DNA from: Larus michahellis
Lineage: Eukaryota; Chordata; Aves; Charadriiformes; Laridae
Direction of reading: 5' to 3'
Assembly: GCF_964199755.1 (NCBI RefSeq)
Contig: NC_133903.1
Location: 625,001 to 689,000, forward strand
DNA: 64,000 nucleotides
The notes beneath the pieces are model-generated. The model made no database searches, was not told the origin of the DNA, and worked only from the letters and a program-made list of their open reading frames with translations. A program made the translations under genes and the position numbers. How positions within the stretch are numbered: the first letter of the stretch is position 1; each line of letters opens with the position of its first letter. Positions 50,401 to 64,000 of the stretch are shown here, piece by piece.

Positions 50401-53400
50401 AGGCCTTTGTAGCTCCATGTGAAAACACACTGCAGCTAGATGCGGGGGTCCTGCTAGGAGTATCATTCATCCCTCCCAGATTTCTTCTCAGTGTGATGTC
50501 AAGGAATAGGAGCAGCTGAGCGTCATGGTGAGTAGGGATGGTTTAATAATGGATGTATTTGCTTTGCAGGATCAGAGATTTCATAAAGGAAGGTAGTAAC
50601 TTTACAGTAGCTTTGGTTATGATTAAGGATACAAAGTCACTGAATAACAATAAAAAGCTACTTTCATGCCAGACTTGAGATATTTAAGTGTTTTGATTTG
50701 TTTAATGTGTTTAACGGGTATGCCTAGGTGTTGTTACTAGCCTGAATCTGTAGTACATGTGAAAGAAAAGCTGTGATGAGGAAGGGGCTAGCCAGTTAAA
50801 AGGATTTGAAAGCTCTGAAGATGAATTATAGTAATATGTTAATTATGTCCCTGCTGATCACAGCAAGAAATGAGAGAGTGAATTACATAAAGAATTATGT
50901 CGTAGTTTGACATATTTAAGGCATGGTGGTTTTTATGATGAGAAGTTGAATAAAGCTGCTGTTTATTCTTTTTTATTTTAATTTTAACTATTCACAGGCA
51001 GGGTAACATGGCACAAGGTATTATGGGCTAAATAACATGAACATGAAATTGAATTCTGGAGTCCTGTATTTTAATGGAATCACAAGTATATTTTTATAGT
51101 TACTGTGTCTAGTGAATAATTGCAGTATACACATACAAATAATTTTTGTATACAACTAGATAACTAGTTGCAACTTCAGTGGCAATCTGTAAGCATGATA
51201 GTAGCTGATTTCTGATTGCTGCCTCACCTGTCAAATCTTCGTAGTGAATGCAGTTTATGAATGCAGTCCTTATTTCCATCCTATTTCTTAAATATATGCT
51301 TATAGAAAGGGGCTGCTCATTCCCTTCAGTGAGCACCCATATCCATGTGTTAAATGATGGTTAAATATGGTAAATAGTTTTTTCTTGCTTGTCAGTAAAT
51401 AAAGCCCTGCCCAGGAGCTTTCTTCAATTACAAGTCCCTACTTGAAACAATTGGAATTCTGCATATGATGTTTCTAGAAGAAGCTTACTGATGGCATTTT
51501 GGTTTAGGCCATGGAGCAGACAGGTATCTCTGTGAGTGCGTAAATACAGTTTGAGTTATCACTATCATGTGTTTTACAAGAGTATTCAAAAGTATGGTTT
51601 AGCGTTTCAAGGATTCCAGGGAAGTGATAAGTTGTTTTTTAAGGTACGTTTTTTCCTGATGAAAATGTATGGAAAGGTTCCTTTAACTGCAGTACTTTGT
51701 ATGTTAGATCTCAAAATATCTCACATAGAGTAAGTGGGTAGTATTCCTTCTGTTTGGTGCTCTAGTGCACAACTTGTATACAATAATAAGCTATAAACAA
51801 ACAATTGAGACATGTTCTGAATTAGTAATGATGAACAAGATTTTTCTAAAGCCTCTACATGCAAACCAGTTAAAAGGATATGTGTCAGGCCAAGAAGTGC
51901 TTCCCTAGTCTTTTTGTTCCTTGCCTCTTGATTGGACCTGAGTACACTTTGTAGTTCAGATGTTTTACAGGAACTTCAGATGCAGACATCTGTGATATAT
52001 TCTTCTTTCTGGGAAATGAAGAAAGTTCTAATTTCACTCATAAATTTGTTGTGTGCCAGGGCACTGCACGCATCTTCTGTCTACCCTTTGTGCAGTGGCC
52101 TGCTCCAGCAATGTGTTGCATCTTAGTGGAGAATAACAGAATTTGTGCTTTGCCTCTGGGTTTCTTTGTCTAGGTCCATGGTGCAATGGCTGAGACACTG
52201 AGAGGAGCTAGAGTTCAGAGTGCAACAGCAACTGGAAAATTCTTTATTTTACATGCATTTGTCTGCCTGATGTAATATGATTAGTCAAGGTCAGGACACT
52301 TAATTGTAAGTGAAATGGAGAGCGATTTGTTTGTTACTTACATGTGAACTAGTCCAAAACCCTTCTGTCATCAGACTGGTTTCATTGCCAAGAACACACT
52401 TTATTTCTTGTGAATATCCTGTGACGTCAATCTTATGCTATGCGAATCTCCATGGGCCTGATCCTCAGCTTGTGTGAATCTGAGTAGCTCTGTTTAAGTC
52501 ATTGATACTGTAGTGATTTACGCCAGGTGAGCATATTTCATAATGTTAAGAAGTGTTATTAAAATTCAATGTTCATTTTTTATCAGTTTGTATTATTTTT
52601 GCACAATAAAAGGCAAAATGTGATGACCATATTAAATTCTCATGTGTACTGAGAATACCAGCTTACAAACAACTTGTATGCCAAATTAAACTGCTTGAAA
52701 ACATTTCAAAATGGGACAAAAATTCAATTTTCAGCCATCAGCTGTTAAGAATTGCAGATTAATATATACATGGTTTTTTCTTAAAAACAGTAGATGTTTC
52801 TTGGCTGGTTCTCCAGTACTTGGCTCACAAAAGAGTAGATGGCTGCAGAGAAGACATAGAGGTGAGTACTCAGGGATGAATCATTGTAGAATTTGTACTG
52901 GCACAGCTGTCTAGGGTGTCTTGCAGGATGGCACTCCATGAACTTTTTTGCACACTGAGTAAACGAGAAATTTAATTTATTTAACTGTTCTTGCTTCAAT
53001 GATTAGTAAGTTTGAGGCCAACAGGAATTTTTCAATTACAGCTTTGTTAGGTTTGCAAAATACAGGTTGGGAGAGAGAAAAGGGCCTAGCATATCAAAGC
53101 ATTATCCATATGGACTCTCTCTTTGTGACTTTGTTGCTTTGAAATACATACATAGTCCTTCTTGCAAGCGCATTCAGATTCTTTAGTCTCTTCCACAGCA
53201 ATAGCTGGTTGTCTCATAAACAATTAAGTTTTGATTTTGGTGTTTTTCTGCACAATTACCAGTATTTATAGAGACTTCCGAAAAGAAAAAAATGCAGTTA
53301 ATTTTGAATGTAGTAATTTGCAGCAATGGAGGAACTGCAGTGACTCTAAACTATTCACTTTGCTGAAAATGCTTATGCTGTGTTCCAGTGACAGCTGCAT

Positions 53401-54150
53401 GTGTGTGAACTGCAGTATATAGCACTTGTTAATGTTGAGGAAACAAATGAATATATAAATACTCCATCAGAGCATCTGAACATCTCTCTTTCCTAATGAC
53501 TGAGCTGTTTGTTCGTATAAAGGCGTTTCTTCAGCATCCCCAGATATGAATGCTTTTGTGAAGGACATTTTTAATATGGCAGATGTAGCCCAGAAGTACC
53601 GGTAGAGTACGTTGAAGCTTTCTCAACATGCGTTTCTACAAATTCTTCCTCCATGCTTGTAGTCCTCCCTATTGAGAAAGATAGAAAATACCAGGAAGAT
53701 GATATCTTTTGCTTCCCCTCTGCTCACAGTTATCTGAAACCTCGAGTCCATGCTGGCTTTTCTTTTAATTCTTCCTGCAGGAAAGCATGTGGTTTTTACT
53801 TTCTTGCCCTCTTGATTGGCTAATGTAAAAAGAGTGGTTTGAAACTGCAACATTCACATGCAGAAACCACTTCTTAAGCAAAAATGTATGACTGCTTTTC
53901 GCTTGGAAGTCAGTAAGAGATTTTATCCTCACCTACTTCACAACTATATGTGATCTTTGAGAAGATCTGAGTGTTTTGAGAACTTCGCGCTTAACCCAAA
54001 AGGCATACTGTAAACAGAACTCCCACTAATTTCAAAAGTTGTTCCATATATGAAGTTCTGATAAGATATTGGAGGGATTAACACTTTTAGTTTACGAATT
54101 CACACGCTTCAGTTTAGCAGTCAGAAAAACAGACATAAGCCACTGTATAT
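47450..54150. other. intergenic stretch between CCZ1 and OCM, no gene recognised
   Basis: About 6.7 kb, mostly AT-rich, with short open frames only. I looked for parvalbumin EF-hand exons, since birds carry a second beta-parvalbumin, avian thymic hormone, and saw none on either strand. The only structured element is the minisatellite at 48314-48560. Confidence 0.6.
48314..48560. repeat. 44-bp minisatellite between CCZ1 and OCM
   Basis: Near-identical 44-bp units start at 48362, 48406, 48450 and 48494, with degenerate partial units before (from about 48314) and after. Each carries TGAGGGAGAGGACGCACAAA and ends in ATGGAATGGGCTGG, or close variants. The two central units are identical, which suggests recent expansion or homogenisation. 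Confidence 0.92.
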
Positions 54151-54158
54151 GACCGATC

Positions 54159-54164
54159 TTTATT
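54159..54164 (-). terminator. OCM: OCM poly(A) signal
   Basis: A minus-strand AATAAA lies about 222 bp beyond the OCM stop codon, the first canonical signal downstream. It predicts cleavage near 54135-54145. Confidence 0.7.
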
Positions 54165-54385
54165 GGATATTTTTAAGGGAAGTGCCTGCTAAAGTAGAGT
54201 TTAGAACATGGTAAGTGGTCCACACAATGAAAAAAAAAAGATTAATCAGCGTTTCATCATGTTGCTAAGGTAATGAACAAATAACAGACACTGTCAAGAT
54301 AAATAAGGGACTCCTGATTTTCAAGGTTTTGGAGCATCCTGTGCAGTTTCATCCCAATTCTATCTTGTTTGGTCCTTTTGAACCT

Positions 54386-57092
<2,707 letters not shown>

Positions 57093-57099
57093 TTTAAAC

Positions 57100-60000
57100 C
57101 TGTGCAAAATAGTATATTGCAAACAGATTTGTGAAATGCAAATTCATCTTACAACAAATTGGTTTTTCTGTGTTTCAAAGAATACTGTATGGCTAATGAC
57201 TTCTAAGGGTAGATGAATCTATTTGATCAAACCAATATCGCTGCAAATTAGAAGATTTAGTACATTACTTACTTAAAAATAGCAGTGCTGAAATAATACT
57301 TTTTAATGAGATGGATTACCTAAATGATGTTGTGAGTTGATGGTGAAGTTTTTGTCATTTACCTGAGTCCTATTTAAGTGCAGCACATTTTTAAACTCTA
57401 TGTAACCGTTAATCTAATAATTAGTCTTACTGGAATGCATGGCATCTGGCAATACAAATAACAGTACATGCAGTGGAAAAAAGAAAGTCAAGAAGGTTTG
57501 CTTCTGTTTTCTCCCCCAACACCTCTGAAGAATAAAAAGGAAAAGAAAGCCGATACTTATCTATGTAAGGTCCATCCATATGTAACTCCAGCAATTAAAA
57601 TAAAAATCTTAGAACAATGGTTATTGTACTTACTACTGGTACAGCTCTGCACAGTAATTTAATTTCATTAATCTCAAGTCAACTGCTCACCTTTTATAGT
57701 TTTCTCAGCTAGGTAAAGGAATAATAGCTGAGGAGATACCAGGCAAGATAGTAATGTTGGCTCTGGCTTGCCACTCTGGCTTATAAAGGATTCAAAAGGT
57801 GACAATAACCACTACTTAGGTTACTGTTTGATGGATCAAATGTTTGATTTGAGACCTAGCTCAAATTTCTTCCTTAACCAATTAAACTTTTCTTTCTATT
57901 TATATCCTAAGATAATATGGACAAGAAGAACACTTTTTAAAATAAATCCACTTGTCCTTAATTAAGTACAACTCTGGCATCCAAACATAGCCTTTCAATC
58001 TCCAAGCATGCTAAAGATTTTCAGGTAACCTCTGGACCTTAAAGTCGCTCCTCGGAAGGTGACTGCAGCAGGCAAATCCCTATGAAAAGAACCTAGTTTG
58101 GTTTCCCCAAGTCTGTTGATCCTTTGGAATGTATAAAGGAAGTTGGAGATGAAAGATCAGAGGTGACAACGTGTCATTCTGACAAAGATAACTTGTCACT
58201 AGGATAGAGGAAAGCATGCTATAATTTGGGGTGATCTTTCTACAGTAAATTTGATTTTATATTTCCTGACAGTTATCTAAACTACAGTGCTGTCCCTGAT
58301 CAGGGGTAGAATGCACACCGGTGCCTTCAGTGACAACAAAACTCTGAAACTAGGTAAAGCTGAATAAGCTGATCTTGCTGTCTGTATTCCTTGGAAGATT
58401 ATGTATAATCAGATAGCCTACTTAGTAATCTATTTTGAATATTTTAAATTACATTAAATCAATAATAGACTTACTTGAAGTTGTAGGAATCAAATGTTGT
58501 TAGTGTGGAGATAGATGTATATACGTTTTACAACACACATTCTCACAATCTGTTTCCTTGATATGAAATTAAAATCGTAGGTATAAATAACTGGGGGTTT
58601 GTTGGATATTTCAAGAACGTTAATTTGGGAAATAAAAAACTCAGAAAATTTGGAACAGCAGATATGAGGTTTTCCATATTCCAGGGGGTTTATGTGGTCA
58701 GAATTCTAGGATGAAGACCAATAAAACACACATGTATTTTGGTTAGAGTTTATTGTATAAGTTTATTATGGTATCCAAAGTAATGTTCTTCTAATACATG
58801 AGCATTGTTTAATTTGTAATGAACGGGAATAGCTTGGTGTGCTGAACAAGTAATTTTTTTTACAGTAGCAAAAGTTACAAGTTACACAGTGGAGTAGAGT
58901 AGTAAGATATCTAGGCTTTGGGGTAAGTTAATGGACTACAGTGGATTTACTCCTGATTGGTTTAACGAGCATAGCTATTGTTCCATAGCACCTGTTTGTC
59001 TGAATTTGGATAGAGAAATACAAGGTATAATTAATACAAAAAAGCAGACAGTATTTAATGATACTTTTACCTTTTCCGCTATCTCTTTTGTATGCAAAAG
59101 AAGATGGCATAAATCACAAGTAATCGGGTTTACCTTTAATCCCAAATATCAGCTGTCTAGTATGCTCTAGAATGCTCTCTTTTGTCTCTTTCAGTAGGAA
59201 AACTGTTTCTAGTAATCTGGACAAACACTTTCCTATGAAACCTATGAGCCATGGGCTGCTGTAAATTAGTATTGACTGATTAAAACAAATTGAACAATGC
59301 TCATTTGTACAAGTTGAAGATCTGATCTCAGGTCTTTTGGTGTTACTTCCATTTATCTTCTTTGTTCAGTACTATGCATTCATATTGCTTTCTGTCTGAG
59401 ATTTGCATGATATGGTCTATGAGACAGCGGCAGGGGGAATGAAGCGCATGCTGTGCTTTCTACAGGGTCATCCTGAAATAGCTTTCATCCTTGTAGGTAC
59501 CTTTTTGCACTCTGATGTGGATTTTCTCCTTTATGATCATCCCAAGTTGATAAGAGTTTTAACAGAAGTTTTTTTTACTGATTCCTCTTGACATTTTTCC
59601 TGCCAAGATGTTTCTAGAGAGAGGTAGTTTTTTTAGACCTCTGTGGTAGTGCCATAGGTGTTACTTTGTAGTTGGCTTCCTTTATTTCTGCTTGCTCCTA
59701 CACACTGCTCATTGAACTGCTTGCTTTGTTTAAATTTTTGACTTGCCATACAACGCTAATTATTAAAAGCTCACGAGAATAAGGAAATTGAAATGAAGTA
59801 GAAGTAAACAACGAGATCAAGGCAAGCATATAATACTCAAGCTCAAAATATGTCTGCAACTAATTCAGGCATTATATTAAAATATAAGCACCAAATGCTC
59901 AAAGAATTTGATCTGGTTACCTCATACACTGCCACGGCACACAGGGTGCTGAGCTGTTTTTACGTGTATTCAACAGTAGTAAAGTACCCAGAATTAGTAC

Positions 60001-62740
60001 TATAGTAAAATATGGTTTCAAATAAAAGTGAGCTAATTGTTACAATAAGTTCACTATTATTGCTTATGAAGGGATCTTTTAATGTTTGAAATTCAACACT
60101 GACAACAAAAGTGATGCTAATCCTGGCTGAAAGATGGTTTACAAAAGCCGAAAAGAGCTGAATTTCAGAATCAAGTTGATGTCACTGTATATTGATACAG
60201 GTGGGAATCTAGGGTTACTAGGTTTTATTTATTTATTAATGACACTTCATCTGAAGTAGAGGTTTCTCTCCACTACAATTAGAATTAAATAATCAGGGAT
60301 GAGTATATTATATAAAGGGATGTTTTAATTAGTTAACCTATTTTACAGCTAAATTATCTGCCTGTTCTCCTTACTTCTGGGGTATGTGGTAACTTGGGTG
60401 ATTGTGATGACTTTAGGAGTTCAAAAACTGAGATCTATAAAAAATTTTCTATTATGCAAGTGATGTAATGCTATAAAGAAAATACCTAATAATTCAATTA
60501 GAACAACAGCTGTTAGGTGATGGGCAGTTAACCGTAGTGCAAAATCTGGTACAGAATTGGAGTATTGCACAGTTTCCAGGAATGCTTAGCACTTGTTCCT
60601 ATGAGGTTCAAGAAAAATTATTAATTTTTTTGATTGTTTATTTGGTTTTGGTGTTGCTCTACTGGGGACATCTGAAAGTGCTATGGAGTTGTTCATCTGA
60701 AGATTTATGTACTTGTATAACTTTACTTCTGTTGTTTTCCCCTGAGATGTCTTTATGCACAATGTGTACAGGAATATTAAAGCCATTTTTTTGGTTTCAG
60801 ACATCCAGAATTAAACTTGAAGGTGTAGTTCTCAGAAAGACAGAACATTCATATTGATAAGTTCTTGCTAGGAATCTAAACATATTGTTTATGTTGTATT
60901 GTAAACCAACTGTTTTCAAATCAAGTACCGTAGACTTCTCTAATAAGCAGAGGAAAGTTGTGTTTTGCTAAATCATTGACAAGTAGTGGACTAGTCTTGT
61001 ACTCTTTGTGTTCTGTTTGGTGCAAAGTCCAGAGTTAATTAGCAGTGGCAATCAACCAAAACCATGACTTCAAGCAGATGCAAAAGGAACATCAGCAGTT
61101 GTCTCAGGAGAGGTGTTAACCTGAGACCAACTACAGTCATGTAAAGAGATGCCGGAGCAGCTGTTCTAAAAGCCATACAAACCATCTTCGCGTTAGGGCC
61201 AAAACAATTGTATCATGATCCTGGATAAGAGAGTCTGCTTTTGTAATGAGTTTGGAAGTAACTATAATAGATACTCGGTAATCTATGTGGTTGATCATTA
61301 GTGTTGATGTCTCAGTAGTAATGGCAGAGAATCTTAGTGTGAATATAATTATAATCATTGAAAAAGACCATTACAACAAAATTAGTTCTGTTCCGCCACT
61401 TCAAGTTGTTTCTTAAGGCACATGCTTTAATCATATAGAAATAATTACAGAATGGTTGCTTGGGACATAATCTTTTACCATATCTAATGGAGAGGTTTAA
61501 GAACACAGTTTAGTATTTGCCTTTTGTGGTCCTGGGTGTTATTACAATGAAGGATGAAATCCAGGCCTTGGAAGCCTCAGTGACAAAGCTTTCTTTCCCT
61601 CCAGCAAGTAGAGGATACTACTCAGAACACTGAGCAGAGAGCTGGCCTGTAGAATCCAAGATACAAGATACATCCTGCAGCACTGTGGGTCTGGAGCTAA
61701 ACAAAGACAGGTACTTCTCGTGTTAGGAGAAATGTCTTGTGTACTTTCCCCCGTTTAAATTGTGTCCTATGTAAACGAGATTGAGTTGTCTTTGAAAGTG
61801 ATAGCAGAATAGACTGACATAAACTGCTTAATAGTGTAACTAATTCATAGAGTTTGTTCTGATCAGGACACTTTTTCACTTAAAAAGCTGTCTTGGAAGA
61901 TCTCTGCTAGCATTTGATATCCTGTGTGTTTGTCCTTAAATGTGCTTGCAAGTGCTTCTGTGACTCAGTAACACAATTTTCTGACTCTGACCCTAAACGT
62001 AATTGTCTAAGATGTTTCTGTCTGCTGTCAGCATTCTAGACAGCGTTACATGGAATGACCTTTAAAAGTCTAAGTTGTTCGGGTTTTCTGTGAACATGTA
62101 AAAGATATGTACAGTGGTACTATACCATTACCAAAGGCTTTTTGCACATGGCTGTATTTCACTGTGACCCACAGTGTAAGAAGCGATGGCAAAATAAAGC
62201 AAATAGCACCGAAATGGTTCCAGCTATTTCTGTATTCGCTGTCTGTCCTCATGGATGTAGGTGGGATTTCTGCCATTAATTTCCGTGGTAGGAGGATGTA
62301 TCACCCTTAGTCAGGTATAAAGTAAAAATACCCTATAATTAGAGTTAACCTAATAAGTAATCATGAAAAGTCACTTGTTTAACAGAATTGGCCTTCTAAA
62401 TAAAGGAGGAGCAGGTGTCTAGATTCAGACAAGAGCTTAAAACACACACATAAAGCATGTGACAAAATTCTGTTGACAAAAGGCAACCACGTATTTGGGG
62501 ACTCCGGTGAAAAGGGTTGGATGGAAACATTTGCACAATACAGGCCATGGTCTCGGACCTCCAAATTTATGTTTCCAGAAGAGTGTTCTTGAGTCTAAAA
62601 GAGCTGTGTGGGAATGTATGTTTATGATCATGCAGCTGTCTTTCCAGGTGTGGCCTTACAGGCACAATTTGAAGAGCTTTCTTAAAGCACATAATAAACC
62701 GTTGCAGAAATTTACAGCACCTGACAGCCTGTGTGAGTGA
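57100..62740. other. upstream flank of OCM, no gene recognised
   Basis: AT-rich sequence with scattered short open frames, none with a recognisable protein or paired splice sites. It may contain the untranslated OCM first exon and promoter. I see no CpG island, transposon end or RNA gene. Confidence 0.5.
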
Positions 62741-62751
62741 GAGACGGAGAG

Positions 62752-62892
62752 GGAAGGAAGGAAGGAAGGAAGGAAGGAAGGAAGGAAGGAAGGAAGGAAG
62801 GAAGGAAGGAAGGAAGGAAGGAAGGGAGGAAGGGAGGAAGGAAGGAAGGAAGGAGGGAGAAAGGAAGGGAGGGAGGGAGGGAGGAAGGAAGG
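62752..62892. repeat. GGAA tetranucleotide microsatellite
   Basis: About 35 GGAA units run over 141 bp, perfect at first and then interrupted by GGGA variants after about 62824. The purine/pyrimidine strand asymmetry is complete, so H-DNA formation is conceivable. The sequence from 62893 to 64000 is ordinary AT-rich DNA with nothing I can name. Confidence 0.95.
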
Positions 62893-64000
62893 ATATTCTT
62901 GTAGACAGAAAACGGCATTTTCGTCACCAATCTGCTTTGTGGTAATACTGAAAGAAGGAGACGTCTACAAATGTCTCTAGTCACAAGCTCTTCTTTACTT
63001 TCTGGAGTGATCACTGAAGCTGATATCAGACTTACCTTGTCATTAATTTTTTACTGTTCTTAATGGAATGGTAAGTGGTGAAATTGTCTTAGATTTGTAG
63101 ACCTAGCAAGCTAATCAGTGTGGAAGGAAGTGTGGTTAAATACAGGAGCTGCTTGCTGACTCAAAAGTTATCTGAGCTGTCTGTGCCTGTCTCTCGTAGC
63201 CATTAATACTGGTATGATGCTCGAAGATCTTCAGGTGACCCATATTACATGGCAGAAATATAAAACATGGTATCAGCTGATACATAGCATTTTCTGACAA
63301 TAATGATAGCTTTTAGCCCTGCAGTCAGACTGCAGTTATTAATTCCACAGAATTTCCTGTGTTTATTGCTCTCCTGAGATGTCGTTGAAATCGTGTGAAT
63401 ATGTTTGATGGATAATTCTTTTTTCACTGTTAAGGAAAATTCTACAGTATCAGGGCCTGGTTAGTTCATTAGAGTTAATGGAAATATATTTTTTGCTAAC
63501 ATATAAGCCCTGAACACGTTATTAAGTATTCATTAAAGTCCTGTAGATTGCTTTAATTTTGTGTAATACGATGATTTCCCCAGCACTGTATTGGTGTTTC
63601 CTTCCTTCTCTGTAATGTCTTATCATAAATGTGTTCTGCATCAGAAACACTATAACATTAGCAGATCATTTTGAAATGAAGATTTTTGATCTGCAAATAC
63701 TGAAACGTCTTCTTAAATAGCTCCAGCAAATACAATATGAGACAGTCATACAGTTTTTTAATGCCCAAGAACAGACTTTTCAAGAGTTCCGAATTTTTCG
63801 AAAAGTCTACATAGGAGCAACTATCGTGTTGGAAGTATAATGTTCTGGATGGTTAAAGCCGTCTAGATTTTTTAAAAGGCTGTTTAGATATCTGTTTATT
63901 TTTATCACATCTGTAAGCCTAAAAAAACCCACACATCACAGTGTCTAGTTGGTACTGTTTGCAATTAGTTCATTTTTGTAACCTAATTTGATTGTTGTAT

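Noticed and set aside
47450-54150. A second beta-parvalbumin gene (avian thymic hormone) next to OCM
   Set aside because: I searched for its N-terminal exon and EF-hand loops on both strands and found none. It must lie outside the window if present.
62733-62945. Open frames of repeated Gly/Arg/Lys/Glu or Ser/Phe/Leu/Pro residues
   Set aside because: These are translations of the GGAA microsatellite, not genes.

Overview
This window looks like bird nuclear DNA. The genes have many short exons joined by standard GT-AG introns and start in CpG-island promoters. Several introns hold CR1-type LINE remnants, one with the typical ATTCTGTG tail, and one intron holds a solo LTR of the ERVL type common in birds. 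Exon by exon, the proteins match vertebrate AIMP2, PMS2, RSPH10B, CCZ1 and oncomodulin. This is the conserved cluster found on human 7p22 and, from memory, chicken chromosome 14. I cannot name the species.

Layout. 1-2224, minus: the first two coding exons of AIMP2, with the rest of the gene off the left edge. 2225-2583: a 359-bp shared promoter packed with CCAAT boxes. 2584-14301, plus: complete PMS2, 15 coding exons, 877 aa. 15060-15800: a CpG island, the likely RSPH10B promoter. 16418-31411, plus: complete RSPH10B, 20 coding exons, 896 aa by my splicing. 32218-47060, minus: CCZ1, 15 coding exons, about 474 aa, tail-to-tail with RSPH10B and starting in a CpG island at 46650-47450. 47450-54150: about 7 kb with no recognised gene but a 44-bp minisatellite. 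54386-57092, minus: complete oncomodulin (beta-parvalbumin), 4 coding exons, 109 aa. 57100-64000: AT-rich sequence with no recognised gene and a long GGAA microsatellite.

The genes do not form one pathway. They cover tRNA-synthetase scaffolding (AIMP2), DNA mismatch repair (PMS2), cilium radial spokes (RSPH10B), RAB7 activation on late endosomes (CCZ1) and calcium buffering (OCM). Their order is conserved synteny. Two junctions suggest shared regulation: the AIMP2/PMS2 head-to-head promoter and the RSPH10B/CCZ1 convergent 3' ends.

I found no new multi-gene system. The observations most worth checking are a one-base excess at the start of CCZ1 exon 6, a 52-nt RSPH10B exon recovered only by reading-phase logic, two frame-different acceptors for the last RSPH10B exon, the eight-CCAAT bidirectional promoter, a duplicated ETS-like 20-mer in the CCZ1 promoter, and the solo LTR with intact 5-bp target duplications. 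Exon coordinates come from manual splice-site reading and protein similarity recalled from memory, without any alignment program.
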